Source: Ancistrus triradiatus
Lineage: Eukaryota > Chordata > Actinopteri > Siluriformes > Loricariidae
Direction of reading: 5' to 3'
Assembly (NCBI GenBank): GCA_025084515.1
Contig: JAJAGP010000218.1
Coordinates: forward strand, 248,001 to 312,000
Length of the DNA: 64,000 nt
The notes under the pieces were generated by a model. It did not search any database and was not told the origin of the DNA. It saw nothing but the letters and a program-made list of their open reading frames with translations. The position numbers were made by a program, and so were the translations under genes. Positions 39,901 through 52,000 of the stretch are shown one piece after another. The first letter of the stretch is position 1; each line of letters opens with the position of its first letter.

Positions 39901-42900
39901 GGTGATAACCACAAACATTATCAGAGGAGGACAGATAGCAAATGCAGCTGAATGACGGATGGAAATGAGATTAAGCAATTGATATAAAAAGAAATTATTT
40001 TCCATATTGCCTTTCATGTTCACATTGTTAGCACTAGTATGAGGGGAAGAAGCCCCATGACATGGAGAATTTGCTAGTTGTGTTAATACACTTTGGAATG
40101 TACTCTTTTGTTGTCCTCACTAGCATTGTGCAAATAATTCTCTACAGTTATCCTCACTTTTTCTTAACCTGACATGGTTCAAGATTAGCATCCATAACGT
40201 AGCTGAGCTGTGCGATGTTCAGACTTCGGTTTTCCACACTTATATATCAGAAACTTTATTTCACTTTCACAAATTTGTGGGAGCTATTGTGGAGCTAATA
40301 CAAATGAACCCTTTTAGCATCAAAATACATAGACCCCTTATGTTTGCAGCATATTTTAATCCCATACAGGTAAGCACTGTTTAAGGTCTATCCGATCATT
40401 TTCCATTGGCTTTAATGGCTGTCTTAAATTAGGAAATTATAATAAATTATAATTGAAAATAAAAATCTGTCCTTTCAACTTCGGACATTACCGCCATAAA
40501 CAGACAATCAACGCTGCACATCCACAAACAGAGGTGGGAGCTAAAAAGCAGAGGTTAAAAGTTTACTATCTTACTGATCATGTGCTCACTTGCTCATTAG
40601 CTCATATTTGGACTAGAGACTGTTCTAACTTGAGTTGATGTGTTTAGAGACTTTTTTTGTGAAGGTTACTCGTGTTTGTACTGTATTTTCTATAATTATT
40701 CCCATTAATTACAAATGCTGTGGCATTATGGATGCTGTGTAGATGGTAGCATTCCACTATGAAGCATTTATGTATCGTTTGCATGCTTTTTTTCTTGGGA
40801 AATACCCTTTATATTTACATTACAGTAGCCAAACAGACTGCGATAATGTCTGGTTATCGTCCTGTTTCACAAAAGGCAATGCAGAAGTTAAACGGTGCAT
40901 ACCTGTACTTATTAACATAAGTCCAGTATATTGAGCAAATATGTATCATAATGTTTCTTTATGGGGCAGTGACCTTTAGTTCCTGTATTTTTTCTCTCAC
41001 CAAACTTAAACCAAGTACTTTAGTCCCCAGTACAGTGGTGCTTAAAAGTTTGTAAACCCTTTAGAATTTTCTATATTTTTGCCTAAATATGCTTGAAAGA
41101 TCATCATCATCAGATATTCACACAAGTCCTAAAAGTAGATAAAGAGAACCCATGTAAACAGATGAGACAAAAATATTATACTTGGTGATTTATTTATTGA
41201 GGAAAATTATCCAATATTACATATTAGTTAGTGGCAAAAGTATGTGAATCTTTGCTTTCAGTATCTGGTGTGACCACCCTGTGCAGCAATAACTGCAACT
41301 CAGCGTTTCCTGTAACTGTTGATCAGTCCTGCACACTGGAGGATTTTTAGCCCATTCCTCCGTACAGAACAGCTTCAACTCTGGGATGTTGGTGGGTTTC
41401 CTCACATTAACTGCTCACTTCAGGTCCTTCCACAACATTTTGATTGGATTAAGGTCAGGACTTTGATTTGGCCATTCCAAAACATTAACTTTATTCTTCT
41501 TTAACCATTCTTTGGTAGAATGACTTGTGTGCTTTGGGTCGTTGTCTTGCTGCATGACCCACCTTCTCTTGAGATTCAGTTCATGGACAGATGTCCTGAC
41601 ATTTTCCTTTAGAATTTTCTGATATAATTCAGAATTCATTGTTCCATCAATGATGGCAAGCCGTTCTGGCTCAGATGCATCAAAAATTCCCAAACCATGA
41701 TACTACCACCACCATGTTTCACAGATGTGATAAGGTTCTTATGCTGGAATTCAGTGTTTTCCTTTCTCCATTGTTCCAATAGCCTTCTGGCTTGTCCACA
41801 TCATTTTTAGCAAACTGCAGATGAGCAGCAATGTTTTTTTCTGAGGTCCTCAGAAATCTCCTTTGTACGTGCCATGATACACTTCCACAAACGTGTTGTG
41901 AAGAGCAGACTTTGATAGATCCCTGTTCTTTAAATAAAACAGGGTGCCCACTCACACCTGATTGTCATCCCATTAATTGAATACACCTGACTCCAATCTC
42001 ACCTTCAAATGAACTGCTAATCCTAGAGGTTCACATATTTTTGCCACTCACTAATATGTAATGTTGGATCATTTTCCTCAATAAATAAATAATCAAGTAT
42101 AATTTTACTGTCTCATTTGTGTAACTGGGTTCTCTTTATCTACTTTTAGGACTTGTGTGAAAATCTGATGATGTTTTAGGTCATATTTATGCAGAAATAT
42201 AGAAAATTCTAAAGGATTCACAAATTGTCAAGCACCACTGTATATATAAACATTTACCTATGAATTTACTGGTAATTTTCTTTTTAGGGATTATGTGTAA
42301 AAGCCCCGGAGTCAGAATCTGTAAACTGTCATCAGGTTGAGATCTAATACAATTACTAGAACAGCTCGTGTATTAAAACAAAGTATGTTACTACTTAAGG
42401 TGCTCTGATGTTGACTGTTGATGCGGGTAAATAAAAATAGTAGCACAGTGAGGGCACCTGCTGGGGTTTATATAAAGAAGATGAGAAATGTCTGTAAACT
42501 AAAGGGAATCAGATGTGGGGAGCTGTCTGCCATTTGTGCAGAGGATGAAGTTCTTCATCGATTAGTCCCATGACTTTTGAACAACTTGTCTAGAACTAGA
42601 AACATTCTAGCAAGAGTTGCTGAGTAATCTCGATCATCAGCACATTATTAAAAATATGCACCATCCCATTTTATCTCTGCTTATCCAGGTCAGTGTGATT
42701 TGGGAGGCCCTGGGGCCTAAAGCAGAATTCAGTGCAGAGGCACACCCTGTGCAGGATTCAAGTCTGTCACAGGATTCTGTAAATGCACCATCTGACATTC
42801 ATGTTAGAAGCCCTAAGAGAAATTTGAATCCAGGCGCTCCAGCATTTCACACTTTATCACTGAGCCAAGGGAGTTTATTCACTCAGTCAGTTTCAATACC

Positions 42901-42998
42901 TGCGCAATTCAGTTCAGGGTCACAGGGGTGGCCGGGGCCTAGGAGCATGAGGTTACAGGCAGGAACCATCTCTGGACAGGGTGAAAGTCCATAGCAAG

Positions 42999-43038
<40 letters not shown>

Positions 43039-46000
43039 CACTTTAGACTTGGCATTTGACCTACCCGTCTTTGAAATTTGGGAGAAAATTTAAGTACCTG
43101 GAGAAAAAAACATGCAGACACTGGGAGAACATGCAAACTCTACACGGGCAGTAGTTTGGCCGGAACTCAAACCTGGGCTTCTGAAGCACCACTGGAAATA
43201 TGATGTCCTCCCACTGCTGTGGAGACTCATGGTTAGAGTTCCAGCGTTGCCTTCCAGCTGGTTCAGGTTTCATATGATGGGGGGGATCATCACCAGGCAC
43301 AGCAACAGCGACCCCTGCCAGGACCTGGTTATCTCTTGTGACCCTAGTCAGGACTAGTCGAGTTGAATCAGGGAAAAATGGTCCCTTTTTAATCCTGCTT
43401 TAATCTAAACACAGGGCTCAGGCATAAGCCTGATGGAGTGTCAGTCCATTGCAGGCTGAGTAGTGGTCACTTGACATGTCTCCTCTTCCTCATACACAAA
43501 TAGTCGGGTCTGTTTGTGACTCCTGACTCTGCAGTTGTGGGCAAGCATCTGCGCCACCCAAGTGCTTGGAATGAAAAACAAAATGTAAATCTGCTTAAGA
43601 GGACTGAGATGATGGACTGGTATGTTTCTTTGTTCATGAAGTGTTACTGCGGCTTACATGAAAGATAAGCACTAGAGTGTTTCAGAGGCCGTTTCATCAA
43701 GTTCTGTAACCTTTTGATAACAGAGGCTAAACAGAAAATTTTGGTCAACAGACAAGCATGGCTGCCAAAGATGTGTGCAGGAATATATCCTGTTTTACTT
43801 AATATTCAGAGAAACCTTGTCGAATAAGGGTATGTAAGAGTTAAATCTTACATTGCTGCTGATGCATGACTACCAAAGTGGTGCTGTTTCCCATCACACC
43901 CCTGGAGCCAGAGATTCCACACACTTACAGAGAAAAACAGACACACCATACCAGAGACAAGGAACTAGACAGTGTTAGGATAACAGGCTTCCAGCCTGTT
44001 CAGAGTAGTTTGAATCTGACACCATGTTCACCGTGAACATCTCCTCTTCTTTGCCATTGGTGAGGTTTAATCTGGAAGGACAGGGTAAGAAAAAAGTTTC
44101 CTTTTGGACCCAGCAAAAGACTTTCAGGTAATTATGTGACTGAGGAATACTATGCAGTGTTCTAAGCATTTTCTTCAGAAATGAATTTTAAGTTTTATGA
44201 TGTATTTTTCTAGAAGTGGTTTCTGTCAGTGTTTGACGCCGCACGGAATAACTGTTTGGCTCTGTGTGCTTTATCTGTATGGACAATGCATGTTTGGGTG
44301 AAACACACCACTGTTGACTAAAAATCCAATATATATTGTGTGTTACTGCCTGTAACAGGCGATGCTGAATAACTCAGCTCAGTAATTACATTCCAGGTTC
44401 ACTTCATATATGCCATCTGTAAACTAGTAGTACTGAATGTACAAGCAAGAGATTTTCAATACCTTAATAGGTCATATAAAGCACAAATTTTTGTCTGATG
44501 CAAAATTTTGGTCACCCCTGCTCAGAATACACAATTTGTTGATTTTCGAAATGAAAATAAGCTAACTCAACCTGTGTAGGTCACAGACGTAAATATGTCG
44601 TATTTCTGCAAATTTTAATGACTCATCAAGAAGTCAGGTTCTGAAACTCTACTCTACTATATCCTCAGGTAAGGTGTGCAAATGTTTGCACATATTGAAT
44701 ATTTTACTGCAATGTTTTTACATTAAAATGTGTTGAAATATATCCAAGTTGGTTACCCAAACTTGCACAAGACAGTATGATTGCCTTTTTCTTCCGTTTT
44801 TGAGTGAGTTAAATGATTGTTTGTTTTTTAAATGACTTAGATAGTCTTTACTGAATACCACTGATTATACGTGCTGTCATCAGCAAAAGAAAGTACAACC
44901 AGAGAAATGAAATGCCAAGCTATGGAAGTACTTTAATGAAAAACACCATACCGTATAAGCAAACGGCTGAATTGTCTGTGATATATAATATGTGAGAGTG
45001 AGAGTATTCCTGCCGATGGATAATTTCTTCAGTGTTTAGACATGGTTAGTATTTGTTCCTTCAGTTAATCAATCATTCAGTCAACGTTTATTTTTACTGA
45101 GAGATAAATTGAGGGTGGCTCTCATTTTAGTGCACACAAGCATTTACAGACGAAAGAGACTGAAAATAAATGTAAATGGAATTCAATCAGTTTAAACTAA
45201 AATGAAGAAAACTACATGAACAAATCAACAATACTGTTCGACTAAAACAGGTTCAGACTGCCTGAAGGTGGCCTGAAATTAAAAGTTTAAAATGAGTGAG
45301 TGATCTCAGCGAGCTGAGTTTTTAATACTCCTGTATTTGTTCCTTACTGGGGCTCAGGCTCATTGGGATGACAGGACTGGGCAATCTGGAATGCTTCAGC
45401 TTGCAGATGAGTCACTGAAGCTAAAACACGAGGCAGGAACAAGCTTTGTCTGCAAGTGCTTTGTGTGTTTGTACAGTGGTGCTTGAAAGTTTGTGAACCC
45501 TTTAGAATTTTCTATATTTCTGCATAAATAAGACCTAAAACATCATCAGATTTTCACACAAGTCCTAAAAGTAGATAAAGAGAACCAGTTAAACAAATGA
45601 GACAAAAATATTATCCTTGGTCATTTATTTATTGAGGACTTTGACTTTGACTTGGCCATTCCAAAACATTAACTTTATTCTTCTTTAACCATTCTTTGGT
45701 AGAACGACTTTTGTGCTTGTCTTGCTGCATGACCCATCTTCTGTTGAGATTCAGTTCATGGAGAGATGTCCTGACATTTTCCTTTAGAATTCTCTGAGAG
45801 AATTCATAATTCGTTGTTCCATCAATGTTCCATCAATGATGGCAAGCCATCCTGGCTCAGATGAAGCAAAACAGGCCCAAACCATGATACTACCACCACC
45901 ATGTTTCACAGATGGGATAAGGTTCTTATGCTGGAATGCAGTGTTTTCCTTTCTCCAAACGTAACATCTTTCTTTTAAACCAAACAGCTCTATTTTGGTC

Positions 46001-49000
46001 ATTCATCCACAAAACAGTCTGGCTTGTCCACGTGATATTTAGCAAACTGCAGACGAACAGCAATGTTGCAACCCTGCCATACACACCATTGTTGTTCAGT
46101 GTTCTTCTGATGGTGGACTCATGAACATTGACATTAGCCAATGTGAGAGAGGCCTTCAGTTGCTTAGAAGTTCCCCTGGGGTCCTTTCTGACCTCACCAA
46201 CTATTACACGCCATGCTCTTGGAGTGATCTTTGTTGGTCGACCACTCCTGGGGAGGGTAACAATGGTCTTGAGGTTCCTCCATTTGTACACAATCTGTCT
46301 GACTGTGGATTGGTGGAGTCCAAACTCTTTAGAGATGGTTTTGTAACCTTTTCCAGCCTGATGAGCATCAACAACTCTTTTTCTGAGGTCCTCAGAAATC
46401 GCCTTTGTTCGTGCCATGATACACTTACACAAACATGTTGTGAAGAGCAGACTTTGATAGATCCCTGTTCTTTAAATAAAACAGGGTGCCCACTCACACC
46501 TGATTGTCACCCCATTGATTGAAAACACCTGACTCTAATTTCACCTTCAAATTAATTAATTCTAGAGGTTCACACAGTTTTGCCATTCACTAATATGTAA
46601 TATTGGATCATTTTACTCAATAAATAAATTACCAAGTATAATATTTTGGTCTCCTTTGTTCAACTGGGTTCTCTTTATCTACTTTTAGGACTTGTGTGAA
46701 AATCTGATTATGTTTTAGGTCATATTTATACAGAAATATAGAAATTTCCAAAGGGTTCACAAACTTTCAAGCACCACTGTATATATTTTTATATATGTTC
46801 AGATGAGTAAAAAGCAAATTCTTGAAAGGCTACAAAGTTTTAACCAGAGCGTTGTTTTATGACAGCAGTATTAATTTTGTTTTCTTTGCTCTGTTGACTT
46901 TGTATTACAAATCATTCATTTTCAGGGCACATATCATATGTAGTGTAACCTACATTTATGAAATTAGAAAAGAAATAATTTTTCTTACCTGTCATGGATG
47001 GGAATCACTTCATATGTTGCATTACTGTTGGAGTGTCTAATTATGCTGGCCTGTTCATTTCCTTAGTAAAGGTATTCACTGTCAAACATGTACAAAACCT
47101 GCTGCTTCACACTGTCCAAAACACCATACTTGTTCATCCACCCATCTCTTTTTGTGCTGTACCAGTGTCCCTCTACCCCAGGCTTTGTGCTGTTAGGTGG
47201 CCTGAACCATAATATATGTCCTAAAGTTGTTGCTCTGTTTGGCAGGGAGCCACGGAAGGTCCTGCTACACAAGGGCTCCACGGGACTGGGCTTCAACATC
47301 GTGGGTGGGGAGGATGGTGAAGGAATCTTCGTATCTTTCATCCTGGCAGGTGGACCTGCTGACCTAAGTGGCGAGCTGAGAAGGGGAGATCGAATCCTAT
47401 CGGTTAGTTATTACTAGTGATGACATTAAAACCCCGAATGAACTTTAAAACTTAATTTCTTAGAAGTAAGACCCAGGCATGCCTGAGATGGCTAGAAGAA
47501 TGGGGTGTAATTTTCTTTTATACAACAGTTATTTTCGACCTTACAATCTGATTGGTTGAGTGCTCATCGTGCTGATACAGTATTTGTGATAACTTTTTAG
47601 CTTTTTCACACCAAAACGGTCTCAATCCACTGAGGTGTTGCCAAGTAACTACAAGATTTGTGCAAACAAAAATATAACATTTACAAATAACTCAATGACA
47701 CAAATAAATGACTAATTATATCTTTTAATCTTTAATTAATTAATTTTTTTTGTTTAACCCTCCTGTGATGTTACGGGTCAAATTGACCCATTTTGAGGTT
47801 TGAAGATCTAGAAAAAATAGTTAAGTATTTAACTATTAATAGAAGTATGAAACTTCTTCTGCTTGCCTTAATTAGTGTAATCAACATATAATATGAAATA
47901 ATAAAACATGCACCGGGTAAAATTGGTACAGGGTACACCATTGCTGTTCCTAACAAATTAACATATTAGGAGGGTTAAGTCCTTCTTCCTTTCATCTCTG
48001 CTGTTTTGCACTTTGAATTTCATATTACTAACATTACTTGGTAGTGCTATTTAAACCTTTTGTAGCATACTGTGGGGTAGGGAATTGAATTGTTACCATT
48101 ACATAGCAAAAACTCATTTGTTGTGGATCTACTTTTTGGTATAAGGTATTGTCAGTATTCAAGCACATTCAGTATGAAATCAGAGGTGTTTTATAAAAGC
48201 AATAGAACACTCAAGGTTGTATGTTATCGCGAATAACCTCATGGCTGTGATGGTCTATGGCATTAAGGCTCCTGACTTTTCCCCGTGACCCAGGAATGGA
48301 TTCATCACAGTTAAAGACTAGCATGCTTAGAAACACTTGAATGAATTCTCCAGTTAAGCAAACAAGTTTGCTGGCATTTTGATGAACTGTTCTGTGTAAA
48401 TGTGTTTTTTTTTTTTTATTAAATTAACAACTATGTAAAAATATTCTAAACTATAGTCACAATTGGCAGACTCATAGCAACTCTTTTCTCAAAGTCTAAA
48501 TCTACTGTTTCAGGTGAATGGTGTGAATCTGCGAAATGCCACTCATGAACAGGCTGCAGCTGCACTGAAGAGGGCCGGTCAAACAGTCACCATCATTGCT
48601 CAGTACAGACCAGAAGGTATAGCTGCTGTTTAAGTATTAAATTTGTCTTACTAAGCAGTAAGGCGACATGGCATTTTACATTTTACTGTAGTTTGTACTA
48701 TTTCTGTATATAGTTGATCAATTTCAGCATGCTGAATGTTAAAATAGCTCAGTGCTACCAGGAGAAATGTTCAGCTTTTGTGAATTGTCCTTGCTAAACC
48801 AAAGATGGCAACATACAGTGAGAACTGAAGAGTACAAAAAGGAAAATTTGTATTATTATGATGATTAAATGGAAGTCAGTGGGCAGGTCTTGTTGGTGGC
48901 TTGGGTATGATACATTTCAGCATGTTAACTAATTTATTAACCCTGTCAGTCCTGTTCGTACCAAATGATGGCAGGCTACAAAAACCTGTTTTTCACGAGT

Positions 49001-52000
49001 TCAATATTTTTACAGCAAATGCATAATAAAACCTTGTCATTTAAAATCACATTTTATTCAGTAGGTGTCTCCACTGTATTGTTGCACAGAAATAATTGTT
49101 TTTGCTTCATTAAAATACATTCAGGACTGAAAGGGTTAATGCACTTGCATTTTTTGAATGTGAGATGTATACATTTATGGATGCAAGTCAGAAAACAAAA
49201 TTTTTGCTGTTTTGAAAGACAAGATTGCATCTTACTTACCCCCAAGACACATTTTGGGCAGAAAGACAGCGAATGACAGTGAATACTGATAGAATTTTGT
49301 GTATGACTATAATATGGTGGCATCAACAAGTTGGTGAAAAAGCATGGGAAAAATAAAGAAGACAAGTTGTGTCACTGTGTATCAAACTGGAGATAACTTA
49401 AATCCCAAGAAGCAATGGTCCTGTTGTGCCATTGTCTAACTTTAGTGAGGAGGCAACTCAGCTCCCCAAATCCAAGATGGTGGCATAAACTAGTTGGTGC
49501 AAGGTTTATAATTTAATCTGCCAGAGAATTGTAATGAGTAATACATTGTGGAATCTCCTGTCTGTAGTACTATGGAGCTGTGGTCAAGGCTCTGGACTTG
49601 CAAGTGAGACGTCATGAGTTTAAATCTTTGTTTCATCAAGCTGCCACTGTTTGGACATTGACCAAACTATTTAACTGATCTGCTCTGGATAAGAGGGTCT
49701 GCTAAATGCTTTGTAGAACGAAATGTTTTGTTTAGTTGCGTAAAATACGTGATTAAATCATTTGTTGTTGCTCTATAGTTAGTGGTTATCTTTTAGATGA
49801 CCGTTGTTGGGACTTAATCTGAGCCCCCAGACGGGTTTGAACATGGTGCCGCCCTTATGCAAGTGAGCTTTCAGTGCATGTATGTGGGTTTCGTTTTAAG
49901 GCAGGTACATTAATGCCTCGCCTAGTTCATGAAAGGGACATGGCTGGTGCAGACTGATTGGTCGGGTTAATAGAGGATTGCTGTGAGCTGCTGGAATTGT
50001 ATTGGGCTCATAGACTGGAGGCCTAATACCGCACACCATCTGCCTGATTCATTCGCTACTGAAGGGGAGGGCTTACTGAAACAATCCGGCAGGACTGGAA
50101 AGTGGAGGGATAGACAGCAGCCGAAACTGTCGGGCTACATGGATATGAAACGCTGATCCTCTGCACGGAATCGTTACTGGATATTCAGCGGTGGATCGGA
50201 GTACAGTTTTCCGGAGAGCATGAGGAAACATCCCGCGAAGCTACCAGTGTGATCCTGTGCTAAAGGGAGGAGCAAACTAGCGAAGACCGAAACGCTTTTA
50301 ATCGTTTGTTATTTATCATTTTTTAAAATCTCAGTTTCGATGAGGAGCAGAAAGACTGCTTTGGTATCGACGACAATATGCCATTCTGCTAGTTTATTCT
50401 TTCATGCCGCGCTCTTAAACTCTTCCATGTTTTCCCGAGTGGACTGAGGAAGCAGTAACTTGGCTACGGCAAACAGAAGGCGCACTAACCCGGCAAGTAA
50501 GGGAACCCCAACTGCTCTCATGCACAGGATTTAATTCAGTGATAATAGTAACAACAATACCATCAGCATTGGCGTTTTTTAAGTTACCGTCGAAGTTTGA
50601 AAGAATACGAAGTACGGCTGAGTTTTAAATGAACTAAGGTGAGCGGTTTTTTTCTCTAACGCCTTGTATTGTTTCCCTTAGTATTGCTAAGTTTGTACGT
50701 TGTTTGTTTGCTTATCCAGGTCGTTTTCGTATTGAGCACGTTAAACCGCCTTTTAAATGTTATGTTTGTGTAACTATTTTCGAGTGGCTTTCGGTTGATA
50801 GCTTGTATGAACGCTAACGATTGAACAGAGGTAAGCTATCGTAATGTGCTGGAGGTAGCATTAAGTGTTGGCTACTTACTGAGAGGTACACAGAGAACTC
50901 TATGCCAGTACGTTATGTACTTATTTAGGTGCACTATATGTTTCTGCGGTTTATAACAGGACATTTATGTTGGTTGAGAAGGCCTTAGAACATTATAAAC
51001 TGAACAGGTGTGTTGAAACTCGACGTATCAGTTATATTAGTAAATTAAACAACCAGTTTATTCTAGACATTGGTATATCCTTAATATCTACATTTTACTT
51101 TTCTGTTTATTTAAATTAGCAGCAGCCGCACACCATTGTCCATCTCCCTTAGCTTGTACTTTGGGTGAAATAGCAGTAGGTACTATAGCTATATGAATGC
51201 GATTCCTTCAGCGTAAACTATGAGAGGAATGTAGCAGTAAGTTATCTGTTGCAGCATGCTCACCCTCCTGTTCTTGATCTAGAATATAATTGGACCACTC
51301 CTCTGTCCCATGGGTTTCAAGTCTGAATAGAATAAGACGTGACACATTAATTTGGACCAGAATAGATTGTTTGAACTTATGTGAGACTTTGTAGACTAAA
51401 AGGGACCACAGCTAGTGCTTCTGTTAAGGATTATTGTGTGTTCATGTTGTGTCAAACAAGCCTTGTGTATTAATAGTGATTTAATGCCGAACACGGGCCA
51501 ACTTCTCTGTTTGCTCAGGTTTGATTTGACTGTAATCCTTGTTTTGTTTTACTTTTTTTCATCATATGTAGACCTCTGTGGGGAGGCTACACAACTTTGT
51601 AATGTACAAAGGTGGTAACATGTTAATGTATAACCAGCTCCCATGATGCTGTCAAGTACATTCTTTTTAGTCTACCCTTTTCTTTCAAATTTAACTGGTA
51701 ATGTCACCTTTATGGCGTATGTAGCATGCACCATGTCTAGATGGTCTAATATTGTATTCCCATTGTATCTTTACTGATGAAAGATTTATGAAGGACGTAT
51801 TACAATTGGCAGTGTACAAAGCTGGTTAAGGTTAATGTGTAACTTGCTTCAGGGAGTGTTATTCTTTTACCCTGACATTTACATACACCAGTACAGTCAC
51901 AGTTCTGACCTAATCAGCGTTTCCCATGTTTGACTAGTCTCCTGTTATAATGGTCAAGGCCACTGGTTCAAGGAACAGCTAGGGGTACTGAGTTGGTGAT

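Noticed and set aside
49570..49722. Functional tRNA gene
   Set aside because: It has only a decayed tRNA-like head followed by a SINE-type end; the cloverleaf cannot be formed.
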